A program made the position numbers and the translations under genes. A stretch of DNA of 56,562 nt, taken from positions 1 through 56,562 of IMG/VR virus record IMGVR_UViG_3300021959_000047; one strand, given 5' to 3'. This DNA is from a virus. Shown here piece after piece: positions 8,129-13,872 of the stretch; the stretch's first letter is position 1; each line of letters begins with the position of its first letter. The notes beneath the pieces were generated by a model that was not told the DNA's origin, ran no database searches, and saw only the letters and a program-made list of their open reading frames with translations.

Positions 8129-8236
8129 TCAACGCCCCACCTTTGCATACTTCATTGCGATACGTTTGTTATGTGTGATGATGACCACACGATCATGATC
8201 ATCATACACAACCCATTTCTTTTTACGCTGCGCCAA
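8129..8236 (-). CDS. possible 35-aa basic protein, TTG start
   Basis: Short frame beginning at a TTG that overlaps the end of the preceding gene in another frame. The product is basic with a compact beta-like centre (KKKWVVYDDHDRVVIITHNK, then RIAMKYAKVGR). Composition looks protein-like and the stretch is otherwise unexplained in a densely coded block. No good ribosome site, so it depends on coupling. Moderate support only. Confidence 0.45.
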   Translation of the reverse strand: MAQRKKKWVVYDDHDRVVIITHNKRIAMKYAKVGR

Positions 8237-8558
8237 TCTCACTTAGTTTTGCCTCGACTGTTTTCAACTGCATACGCAACTCACGGCGTTGACGTAGCAG
8301 TGCAGTCTTGCCAGTGCGTTTGTCCTTGATGAAGTTAAGTGTTTTCAACACTTGAACACGATACTCAACACGTTCCTGATACTCATTCAAGTCCTGTGCC
8401 ATTTGTTTCATGGATTTAGTTGCCCAATTCTGTACGATGTAATCATCCATCGCAGCATAGTTGTATGTGAAAGGTACACATCTTTTCATGTGGAATGTGT
8501 GCTCTGCATACAATTCAGGGTTGGTTGCTTTAACGATTGGACGGATTGATTTAAACAT
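8223..8558 (-). CDS. hypothetical protein, 111 aa, C-terminal coiled coil
   Basis: N-terminus MFKSIRPIVKATNPELYAEH is followed by a helical half with heptad-like pattern (LNEYQERVEYRVQVLKTL, then LRQRRELRMQLKTVEAKL). GGAG lies seven bases ahead of the ATG. No family recognised. Basic and helical, so DNA or protein binding is possible but unproven. Confidence 0.72.
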   Translation of the reverse strand: MFKSIRPIVKATNPELYAEHTFHMKRCVPFTYNYAAMDDYIVQNWATKSMKQMAQDLNEYQERVEYRVQVLKTLNFIKDKRTGKTALLRQRRELRMQLKTVEAKLSEIGAA

Positions 8559-8591
8559 AATATTACTCCTTATACAGGTTACAGGTAGGGT

Positions 8592-8741
8592 TTATTGTGC
8601 AACTTTACGTTGCAGTTGCTTGTTCAAACGGGCAATCTTGCGTTGTCGTTTAACAACATCACTCCGTTTGGATTTCTGTCCAACGTTGGACGGTTTGTTG
8701 GACTTAGAAAACTTAATAAAGTTTTGCATTTCGTAACGCAT
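8592..8741 (-). CDS. small basic protein, 49 aa
   Basis: Found by reading the gap between larger genes: ATG seven bases behind AGGAG, 49 residues, very basic (SKRSDVVKRQRKIARLNKQL). The palindrome GTCCAACGTTGGAC lies in its reading frame and encodes SNVG. Overlaps the previous small gene by 29 bases. Probably a nucleic-acid binding peptide; function unknown. Confidence 0.65.
   Translation of the reverse strand: MRYEMQNFIKFSKSNKPSNVGQKSKRSDVVKRQRKIARLNKQLQRKVAQ
8678..8691. repeat. palindrome GTCCAACGTTGGAC, copy 1
   Basis: Exact copy of the recurrent 14-bp palindrome, inside the 49-aa basic protein gene. Confidence 0.85.
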
Positions 8742-8865
8742 TTTGTTTCTCCTTCTTACTGAGTTTGCGTTTGTTGCCCTTCTTGGGCGGTACGACCTGT
8801 GGACTTTTGCGTTGTTGAAGCAAAGCTTTTGCCACAGGGTTCACAATTCCCACAGGTTTTTTCAT
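8713..8865 (-). CDS. small basic protein, 50 aa (PVAKALLQQRKSPQVV)
   Basis: ATG seven bases behind AGAGGAA. Starts MKKPVGIVNPVAKALLQQRK and ends in a Lys-rich segment (PPKKGNKRKLSKKEKQ). It resembles the short basic 'NPVAK...' proteins I recall from T7-like phages, whose role is not established. One base separates its ATG from the upstream stop. Confidence 0.65.
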   Translation of the reverse strand: MKKPVGIVNPVAKALLQQRKSPQVVPPKKGNKRKLSKKEKQNALRNAKLY

Positions 8866-8866
8866 A

Positions 8867-9040
8867 TTACAATTCCTCTGTCACTACACGAAATGTGTAG
8901 CCTAGTTGTTTGATTAAGTTTACATCACGTTCAGTCAACGTAGTTGTACCTGCAATCTCAGCAAGTGTTCGTGATGTGCTGCACTTAGGGTACACTCGAC
9001 GTGTACCATAAGATGTTTCAATTGATACTAACAATTCCAT
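8867..9040 (-). CDS. hypothetical protein, 57 aa
   Basis: ATG seven bases behind GGAG. Begins MELLVSIETSYGTRRVYPKC and ends LIKQLGYTFRVVTEEL; likely a small alpha/beta fold. Not recognised. It fills the gap between the Cys-rich protein gene and the small basic genes with almost no spacing, which supports it as real. Confidence 0.65.
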   Translation of the reverse strand: MELLVSIETSYGTRRVYPKCSTSRTLAEIAGTTTLTERDVNLIKQLGYTFRVVTEEL

Positions 9041-9042
9041 TG

Positions 9043-9732
9043 TTATACTCCTTGTGCTACTGTGTCAGCTTTACGTTTACTGCTACCATGTGCAGGAAAA
9101 CCAACGATTGCATCACGTTGTTTTGCACACAGTTGGCATGTAGCACAGGACACATCGTCACGAACTGTGGCAGGGCATACAACTACTTTGCGTCCCTTTG
9201 GGGTCACAGTGTTGGTTGTCTGTGCCTCTGGCAATACAGTTGCAACAGGGCCAATGCCCAAGTCATACAATGCATCAGCATGTGTGACGTTGTTGGCAGA
9301 TAGATTGACGACAAAGCCCTTGTCATTCATACGTTTGACTACACGAGCATTATGCTTGTCAGTCAACACAGGGTAGTGTGTGTAAGTGAACCCACGTTTG
9401 CCAACATTGGCATCAGCAAGCTGATCGTTAGCCTCAGCATCCAGACGGTTGCCATCACCTGCAAGATCACCTGCTTGGTTGTGTCGCCACAACTGACCAT
9501 CCTTGAAGGATGCCACAGTGCTGATGAATGTGTCCCATGCATCACCACGTTCACCACTGGTCACTTTGGCCCAATGCATAGCAAGAGGGCCACCATTTGC
9601 ATAGCAACCACCTTCGTTGGCATTGTTAAATGGACAAGCACTAGGACAAGTGTCGGCACTTGTAGTGGTTACAGGAATAGGGCCGACTTTGCGGTTACCT
9701 GATTTGTGTGTAGTGTGTACTGTGTAAGTCAT
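9043..9732 (-). CDS. conserved phage Cys-rich protein of unknown function
   Basis: 229 residues. N-terminal Cys cluster TSADTCPSACPFNNANEGG then CYANGGPLAMHW, and a C-terminal cluster VVVCPATVRDDVSCATCQLC. The spacing suggests a metal or Fe-S site, and the middle contains THYPVLTDKHNARV and VVNLSANN. I have seen similar proteins in phages as domains of unknown function, and the layout is reminiscent of radical-SAM-like folds, but the canonical CxxxCxxC is absent. ATG chosen eight bases behind GGAG; the upstream in-frame ATG would include the operator-like palindrome. Confidence 0.78.
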   Translation of the reverse strand: MTYTVHTTHKSGNRKVGPIPVTTTSADTCPSACPFNNANEGGCYANGGPLAMHWAKVTSGERGDAWDTFISTVASFKDGQLWRHNQAGDLAGDGNRLDAEANDQLADANVGKRGFTYTHYPVLTDKHNARVVKRMNDKGFVVNLSANNVTHADALYDLGIGPVATVLPEAQTTNTVTPKGRKVVVCPATVRDDVSCATCQLCAKQRDAIVGFPAHGSSKRKADTVAQGV

Positions 9733-9752
9733 AACGGTTACTCCGTAAAAGT

Positions 9753-9766
9753 GTCCAACGTTGGAC
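9753..9766. repeat. palindrome GTCCAACGTTGGAC, copy 2 (intergenic)
   Basis: Exact copy lying between the 74-aa gene stop and the ATG of the Cys-rich protein gene, where an operator or mRNA hairpin would act on that gene. Confidence 0.8.
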
Positions 9767-9774
9767 GGTTTCAT

Positions 9775-9999
9775 TTATGAACGTTCAGCTTGTTCAAGCC
9801 AACGTAGTGCTACATCTGTAGATGATGCACCGACAGACATACAAACGTCAACAGCTTTCTGTTGAACAGCTTGTTCCTCCGCAAGTTGGTATTCCAACTC
9901 ACGTTGAAGATACTCCACATGTTCAGCAGTAGGCTGAATACCACGTGGTCTGATGCCATGTACATCCTTATACAAATCACTGAAAAAATCTAAATCCAT
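9775..9999 (-). CDS. small phage protein, 74 aa (LYKDVHGIRPR motif)
   Basis: Begins MDLDFFSDLYKDVHGIRPRG, a short motif common to small early proteins of many phages, then a Gln/Glu-rich helix (REPEATED heptad-like region around EYQLAEEQAVQQKAV). ATG six bases behind GGAG is preferred over an earlier ATG. Function unknown. Confidence 0.72.
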   Translation of the reverse strand: MDLDFFSDLYKDVHGIRPRGIQPTAEHVEYLQRELEYQLAEEQAVQQKAVDVCMSVGASSTDVALRWLEQAERS

Positions 10000-10028
10000 G
10001 TTAAACTCCATTGTTAATGTCTATACAT

Positions 10029-10069
10029 GTTATATAACACTTTCACAAAGTATTCAAGTGTTATATAAC
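10029..10069. repeat. perfect 14-bp inverted repeat, each arm containing palindrome GTTATATAAC
   Basis: GTTATATAACACTT (10029-10042) and its exact reverse complement AAGTGTTATATAAC (10056-10069) flank a 13-base spacer. The 10-base core GTTATATAAC is itself palindromic, so the element can be read as two operator half-sites or as one hairpin. It lies in the gap upstream of the 74-aa gene and downstream of the small membrane protein gene. Confidence 0.85.
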
Positions 10070-10079
10070 TGTAAGACTA

Positions 10080-10250
10080 TTAAAGCTGACCATCACCGAA
10101 CCAAATTTGTGCTATTGCCATCATAGTGACAGGAACAAGCACTATAAGTGCTGATGGATCAATCCAAGCATTTGCAACTGCAAATATGATGAGTGTGAGC
10201 ATCTGCAAGATGATTGCCCAAGCACAAACGATCAATGTTTTACCAAACAT
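10080..10250 (-). CDS. small two-helix membrane protein, 56 aa (holin-like)
   Basis: ATG seven bases behind a strong AAGGAGG and two bases after the previous stop. Two hydrophobic helices, about residues 5-26 and 33-50, separated by NAWIDPSA; short polar tail GDGQL. Size and topology fit a small holin or an inner-membrane takeover protein. It belongs to the early block together with the SleB-like hydrolase, which could be its partner, but no direct evidence shows this. Confidence 0.65.
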   Translation of the reverse strand: MFGKTLIVCAWAIILQMLTLIIFAVANAWIDPSALIVLVPVTMMAIAQIWFGDGQL

Positions 10251-10252
10251 TC

Positions 10253-10867
10253 TTATGCCTCCTTCTTAGCTTGCAAAGCAAGACGTGACTGTAGATCGGC
10301 AATAATGACCTCAAGGTCAAGGCCATTTTGTGTGCACTGCTCCACAATTGTATCCACAATTGCAGTGCGAGTAAGAGGCACTGAAACCTTAGTTTCACTG
10401 TGCTCAATCCATCCAGTGTCTGACACTAGACCATCAGACTGTCCAACGTTGGACACTTCTGCTTTAGCAGGTTTAGGTGCTTCCACTGCCTCTGCTTTAG
10501 CAGCTTGCTTCATAGCACGTTGAAGTGCAGTCAATGATGTAAATCCCTTACGGGATTGTTTGATGAACTCAACACACTCAGCTTGGTTCTCATAGAACCA
10601 TAGTGCCTCACTACGACGACGACGGTCAATGTTGTGAATACCATGTGTCCGAAGGACATGTGTTGGTATTTGACCACTATCCAGAGCACTTTGTGCTTTG
10701 AGTGTGGATAGCAGCTTGCCCAAACGAGTATCAAAGCCATTGGCTTTCGTGGACTGTTTCACATTGTTCAATGTGCTCCACATCTTGCCTAGGGCTTTGC
10801 CCTCTTTCACAAGAGCATCAATTGAAGTACCTTCAACTTTAACTGCTTTGTTTGCTGATTTTGTCAT
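10253..10867 (-). CDS. hypothetical protein, 204 aa, first gene of the leftward block
   Basis: First gene after the divergent control region, so probably the earliest leftward product. ATG seven bases behind AGGAA. Mostly helical and basic in the N-terminal half (IDRRRRSEALWFYENQAECVEF), Ala/Lys-rich linker around residue 125, then a shorter C-terminal domain (RTAIVDTIVEQCTQNGLDLE). The exact 16-bp palindrome TGTCCAACGTTGGACA lies in its coding sequence. No domain recognised; could be a host-takeover or regulatory protein. Confidence 0.75.
   Translation of the reverse strand: MTKSANKAVKVEGTSIDALVKEGKALGKMWSTLNNVKQSTKANGFDTRLGKLLSTLKAQSALDSGQIPTHVLRTHGIHNIDRRRRSEALWFYENQAECVEFIKQSRKGFTSLTALQRAMKQAAKAEAVEAPKPAKAEVSNVGQSDGLVSDTGWIEHSETKVSVPLTRTAIVDTIVEQCTQNGLDLEVIIADLQSRLALQAKKEA
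10440..10455. repeat. 16-bp palindrome TGTCCAACGTTGGACA
   Basis: Perfect palindrome inside the 204-aa gene. The 14-bp core recurs exactly at 8678-8691 and 9753-9766 and, with one change, at 11089-11102. Confidence 0.85.
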
Positions 10868-10878
10868 CGGTCTATTCC

Positions 10879-10970
10879 TTACTATCTTATGTTACATTAA
10901 GAGAGTTTATTATACTCTCACTTAACAGTGAGTGTAATAAACTATCTATGTAACTATTATAAGATAGTAA
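10879..10970 (-). promoter_or_regulatory. nested stem-loop leader of the leftward block
   Basis: Outer arms TTACTATCTTAT (10879-10890) and ATAAGATAGTAA (10959-10970) are exact inverses and continue, after a four-base bulge, with GTTACA (10891-10896) against TGTAAC (10949-10954). An inner hairpin with CTCACT/AGTGAG (10917-10932) lies between them. On the minus strand TTGACT and TATAAT hexamers occur here but only 12 bases apart, so I do not call a standard promoter. Confidence 0.7.
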
Positions 10971-11088
10971 TATAGTCAAGCTGTTTCTTCACGTGATCCT
11001 CTGCCCGTGCCGTTTCACGTGCGACTGCAGTAATCTAAGATTACGAAGTTCGTGCGCAAAACTTGTGTGCATGTGCGAGGCAATCACC

Positions 11089-11102
11089 GTCCAATGTTGG
11101 AC
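11089..11102. repeat. palindrome GTCCAATGTTGGAC, near copy in the control region
   Basis: Differs from the exact copies at one central base. It sits about 220 bases upstream of the leftward block. Confidence 0.75.
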
Positions 11103-11104
11103 AG

Positions 11105-11194
11105 TTTTGTGATCACAGTTGACATGACCCTCACCCCTTATGGGGTGGTGTATAAATGTGCATCGACTCCGTTACACACCTTGTGATCACAAAA
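11105..11194. repeat. long-range inverted pair of TGTGATCACA palindromes
   Basis: TTTTGTGATCACA (11105-11117) and TGTGATCACAAAA (11182-11194) are exact reverse complements. Each contains the palindrome TGTGATCACA. GGTGGTGTA and TACACACC form an inner, imperfect pair. It may be a pair of operators or a cruciform. Confidence 0.75.
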
Positions 11195-11534
11195 TCACTG
11201 TGGTCATACAGTCTAAAGACTGGCAACTGATTCCATAACAGTTGTCTCACCATACTAAGTCACTGTTTTTGTTACAGTTCCTCGTGTGTTGGTGAATGTG
11301 TATGCATTATGTGTGTGCACCAACGTCACATATGTGTGTATAGCATGCAATGTGTGTGTCATGAGGGGGGCAGGCAGGGGCCACACGGGGGTAGTACGTA
11401 TATGTATACACGTAAATACACAGATCAGGAAAAATGGAGTGTTAACCACATTACATATATAGTGGTTTACATAGAACAGTGTTCCATAAAACGTGGGATT
11501 ACAAGAACAATGTTCTTATTTTATCTATTAGGGG

Positions 11535-11572
11535 TTGACATGTCTCACAGAATGTGTAAAACTATAATAGTT
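11535..11572 (+). promoter_or_regulatory. candidate rightward promoter overlapped by palindrome AACTATAATAGTT
   Basis: TTGACA at 11535-11540 is followed by TAAAAC at 16 bases and by a perfect TATAAT at 22 bases. The TATAAT lies inside the 13-base palindrome AACTATAATAGTT (11560-11572), as an operator over a -10 element would. The spacing to the better -10 is non-standard. Confidence 0.4.
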
Positions 11573-11584
11573 AAAACTAAGATG

Positions 11585-11672
11585 ACACTTAAAGTGTATC
11601 ACTTAGATGTTAATATAGTTAGATATAATTATACTTAACTTATATATCACTTAAATGTAACACTTACAATGT
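11585..11672 (+). repeat. four operator-like 13-mers with CACTTA core
   Basis: ACACTTAAAGTGT (11585-11597, perfect palindrome), TCACTTAGATGTT (11599-11611), TCACTTAAATGTA (11647-11659) and ACACTTACAATGT (11660-11672) form two closely spaced pairs just upstream of the first rightward gene. The arrangement is typical of regulator binding sites. Confidence 0.6.
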
Positions 11673-11720
11673 ACCGCCGTTAGGCGAGGACTTTGTATTA
11701 TATTACGAAAGTTCTTGACA

Positions 11721-11936
11721 ATGAGTAAAAAATCAGTAAAACTATATACTGACGATGTTCTTTCTGAGTTTTATAATCACGTACTCAATGGAACTATAGA
11801 TAGATTGCATATCCCTCATAGTGATGTATTCTATGTACGAGAAGCCGTACAGAACCACTATGGGAGGAAGTTTACGTTAGAACATGTAGAGTGGGCTATG
11901 CGTATGGAAGGATGGACTGACAGTGGCGATACCTGA
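11721..11936 (+). CDS. hypothetical protein, 71 aa, first gene of the rightward block
   Basis: First rightward gene. ATG preferred over a TTG six bases upstream; the ribosome site is weak (GAAAG). Sequence MSKKSVKLYTDDVLSEFYNH is followed by a charged helical part ending WAMRMEGWTDSGDT. Size, charge and position next to the operator-like repeats would suit a small regulator, but no helix-turn-helix can be claimed by eye. It overlaps the next gene by 14 bases. Confidence 0.7.
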   Translation: MSKKSVKLYTDDVLSEFYNHVLNGTIDRLHIPHSDVFYVREAVQNHYGRKFTLEHVEWAMRMEGWTDSGDT

Positions 11937-12216
11937 ACGAGTTAAAACTAAAATGAAAGAGGAGGGGTTGACGGGAGTTAATAAGCCTAAGCGTACCCCT
12001 AAGCACCCTACTAAGTCTCACTGTGTGATGGCGAAGGAAGGTGACACCTACAAGTTTATACGTTTTGGTCAGCAAGGCGTTAAGGGTGCAGGTAAGAATC
12101 CTACATCAGCTAAAGATAAAGCACGTAAGAAGAGCTACTATGCTAGGCATAATGCTCAAGGTAAACCGACTAGTAAGCTGAGTGCGAAGTACTGGTCACA
12201 TAAAGTTAAGTGGTAA
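11923..12216 (+). CDS. conserved marine phage protein (AIPERVKTKM...RFGQQGVKGAGK), 97 aa
   Basis: Basic protein with a pattern I recognise across marine phages: N-terminal AIPERVKTKMKEEGLTG, central KFIRFGQQGVKGAGKNP and C-terminal SAKYWSHKVKW. Function unknown, but the conservation is high enough to trust the GTG start, which begins exactly at the conserved N-terminus. It lies at the head of the virion block. Confidence 0.85.
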   Translation: MAIPERVKTKMKEEGLTGVNKPKRTPKHPTKSHCVMAKEGDTYKFIRFGQQGVKGAGKNPTSAKDKARKKSYYARHNAQGKPTSKLSAKYWSHKVKW

Positions 12217-12231
12217 ATAGGAGAAGTACCC

Positions 12232-12681
12232 ATGCTAACAAAAGCACAGAAAGCAGCTAAAGCCGCACGTAAAGCAGCACAGGCAGCTAAGACAGTTGAG
12301 AAGAAAGGTAGCATTGCTACACGTACAACTGTAAGTAAATCAGATATCCAACAAGCAAAGACTGCTCGTGAGTTGGACGCAATGCAACGCCGTATTGATA
12401 ATATGCAAGACGGTAAAAGTAAAGACATGATGCAGAACATGTTGGACAGACAACGTGCCAAGTTTGAAAAGATGCAATCTGATGAAGTCACAAGCCGTAC
12501 ACTAAAGAGTGCACGTGCTAAACCAAAAGAAGAAGTGACTCTACCAGAGATGCCTTTCAATAAAGGTGGCATGGCACCTAAGAAGTACAACAAAGGCGGG
12601 TACGCAAATTGTGGTGCCTCTATGAAGCCTGCACAGAAATCAAGTAAGATGGCATACGGCGGTATGGCACGTAAGAAGTAA
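12232..12681 (+). CDS. Ala/Lys-rich protein with KGGMA tags, 149 aa
   Basis: N-terminal Ala/Lys helix (AQKAAKAARKAAQAAK), a central coiled-coil-like part (ELDAMQRRIDNMQDGK) and a C-terminal tail with repeated Gly-Gly tags: NKGGMAPKK, NKGGYANCG and YGGMARKK. TAGGAG precedes the ATG. The same kind of tag ends several other virion-block proteins in this genome. Probably a virion or assembly component; function unknown. Confidence 0.78.
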   Translation: MLTKAQKAAKAARKAAQAAKTVEKKGSIATRTTVSKSDIQQAKTARELDAMQRRIDNMQDGKSKDMMQNMLDRQRAKFEKMQSDEVTSRTLKSARAKPKEEVTLPEMPFNKGGMAPKKYNKGGYANCGASMKPAQKSSKMAYGGMARKK

Positions 12682-12685
12682 TACT

Positions 12686-12874
12686 ATGTGGGTAGGAATC
12701 TTACTGGTATGTTTTGATCCTATGGCATTGTCCTGTAAGATTATAGCAAAACCCGAACCATTCTATACTGAACAGGCATGTTTAGAAGAAGCAGAACAAA
12801 TAGCAACCAACATAAGAGCAGGGGGTGCCTATGCCACACCACACTGCCATAAAGTTGAAGGAGACTCAGCATGA
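12686..12874 (+). CDS. small protein with N-terminal hydrophobic segment, 62 aa
   Basis: Begins MWVGILLVCFDPMALSCK, short hydrophobic stretch with a Cys, then a polar helix with three more Cys in total. It could be exported or membrane attached. Its stop overlaps the next ATG (ATGA). I have seen similar short genes in marine phages; no function. Confidence 0.65.
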   Translation: MWVGILLVCFDPMALSCKIIAKPEPFYTEQACLEEAEQIATNIRAGGAYATPHCHKVEGDSA

Positions 12875-13092
12875 AACCAGTACCAAAGGGAAATAAAGGT
12901 TTAGCTAAATTACCTAAAAAAGTTCGTAATCAAATGGGCTATATGAAAAAAGGTGGAATGGCATTTAAACTATGTAAGACATGTACTACACCTACAGCGT
13001 GTACAGCCTCACAGAAATGTGCCAAAGGTGCAAACGATTATCGTGTAGGCGGCATGGTGCTAAATACAAAAGATAATAGGAAGAAAAAATGA
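12871..13092 (+). CDS. small Lys/Cys protein with KKGGMA tag, 73 aa
   Basis: Basic protein: MKPVPKGNKGLAKLPKK, the tag YMKKGGMAFK, a Cys-containing loop (KLCKTCTTPTACTASQKC, four Cys) and RVGGMVLNTK near the end. The four Cys could bind a metal. Coupled by ATGA to both neighbours. Function unknown. Confidence 0.7.
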   Translation: MKPVPKGNKGLAKLPKKVRNQMGYMKKGGMAFKLCKTCTTPTACTASQKCAKGANDYRVGGMVLNTKDNRKKK

Positions 13093-13415
13093 CACCAGAA
13101 CAAATGAATGACATCACGAAGCTAGGGTACATGGTCTTGGACAAAGGCAATGCCGTGATGGATATGAATACAAAAGAAATGGTACTCACTACAGATGCTG
13201 AAGGTAATCGTATTACAGAGGTAGCTGAGATCAAAGCTATTCTGGGTATGGATAAACCTAAGAAGAAAACTAAAAAGAAAAAAGCTGAAGAGACAGAACT
13301 TGTAATGGAACGTGCTCGTGATGAGAACGGACACTTTATTGCAGACGATCCTGACACCGAAGTAAACGAAGCATGGGTAGTCAAGACAGTTAAGAAAGTA
13401 TTTAAAAAGAAATGA
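13089..13415 (+). CDS. hypothetical protein, 108 aa, Lys-rich linker
   Basis: Acidic N-terminal half, a Lys-rich linker (KPKKKTKKKKAEE) around residue 60 and an acidic DENGHFIADDPDTEVNEAW segment before a basic end. Looks like a flexible, two-part phage structural or assembly protein. Overlaps both neighbours as ATGA. Not recognised. Confidence 0.7.
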   Translation: MTPEQMNDITKLGYMVLDKGNAVMDMNTKEMVLTTDAEGNRITEVAEIKAILGMDKPKKKTKKKKAEETELVMERARDENGHFIADDPDTEVNEAWVVKTVKKVFKKK

Positions 13416-13771
13416 CTTTAGTCACGCAGGGTAAACCCTCACGTAAACGTTCTGTGTGGGGCCACAATACAGGAACTACAACAGAAGACGTATATACTTG
13501 CCCTGCTAACTGTTCAGCAGAGGTAGTATATATTATTGTTAATAACTCTGGCTCTAGTACTAATAGTGTTAGTATTAAGTGGTATGATTCATCTGATAGC
13601 TATGCATCGGGTTTTGTAGAAGGTAAAAGTTTAGGTGCTGGTAACTTTTTAGAGTTTCAAGGTATAGAGCTTGTTTTAGAACCAGGAGATAAGATTCAAA
13701 TTATTCCAACTTCCGCAGGACACATAGACAGTATTGTTACTGTAGTAGAAACCTTTGTCCCTGTTGGTTAA
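13412..13771 (+). CDS. small beta-rich protein, 119 aa, putative virion protein
   Basis: Beta-sandwich-like sequence with alternating hydrophobics (AEVVYIIVNNSGSS, FLEFQGIELVLEPGDKIQII) and Gly/Ser turns. Resembles small decoration or fibre head proteins in phage structural regions. No signal peptide. It closes a five-gene ATGA-coupled string ahead of the 13.8-kb promoter candidate. Confidence 0.68.
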   Translation: MTLVTQGKPSRKRSVWGHNTGTTTEDVYTCPANCSAEVVYIIVNNSGSSTNSVSIKWYDSSDSYASGFVEGKSLGAGNFLEFQGIELVLEPGDKIQIIPTSAGHIDSIVTVVETFVPVG

Positions 13772-13783
13772 TGCATAACGGGG

Positions 13784-13812
13784 TTGCAATATTGTATGTA
13801 GTATGATATAAC
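13784..13812 (+). promoter_or_regulatory. candidate promoter TTGCAA-17-TATAAC upstream of DUF1127 gene
   Basis: TTGCAA (13784-13789) and TATAAC (13807-13812) are 17 bases apart. The -10 region lies in an 18-base block (13802-13819) repeated exactly upstream of the capsid gene at 23765-23782. Confidence 0.6.
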
Positions 13813-13822
13813 TATATATGGT

Positions 13823-13872
13823 ATAACTATCTCTGGTAGCAAAAGTTACCGATAACAAAAGGAGATAGTTAT
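13823..13872 (+). promoter_or_regulatory. hairpin hiding the ribosome site and start of the DUF1127 gene
   Basis: ATAACTATCTC (13823-13833) is the exact reverse complement of GAGATAGTTAT (13862-13872), which covers most of the GGAG ribosome site and the first two bases of the ATG. Between them GGTAGC/GTTACC (13835-13850) can form a second hairpin with an AAAA loop. The 5' arm would be at the very start of the mRNA from the promoter candidate just upstream. Confidence 0.7.

Larger units (their letters stand above)
10868..11720. promoter_or_regulatory. divergent control region, probable promoters and replication origin candidate
   Basis: The only long stretch without credible genes, between the divergent leftward and rightward blocks. 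It holds nested inverted repeats next to the leftward start, a near copy of the GTCCAAC palindrome, a palindrome GTAATCTAAGATTAC (11030-11044), a long-range inverted pair of TGTGATCACA palindromes, a GC hairpin CACCCC/GGGGTG (11132-11147), CAGTCT/AGACTG (11209-11222) and CAACTG/CAGTTG (11224-11244) dyads, alternating GT tracts (about 11295-11362), three G-runs (11365-11391), then AT-rich sequence with tandem CACTT repeats. This density suits promoters, operators and an origin. Confidence 0.75.

Noticed and set aside
10956-10979. Leftward TTGACT and TATAAT as a promoter
   Set aside because: Spacing is only 12 bases; the hexamers are better explained as parts of the nested inverted repeat.
11119-11156. 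TTGACA and TATAAA as a rightward promoter in the control region
   Set aside because: Spacing is 26 bases, far from 16-18, and a strong hairpin lies between them.
11309-11638. 109-residue open frame on the plus strand in the control region
   Set aside because: Composition follows the GT repeats and Cys/His/Tyr bias of the DNA; no ribosome site and it covers several dyads, so I treat the region as non-coding.
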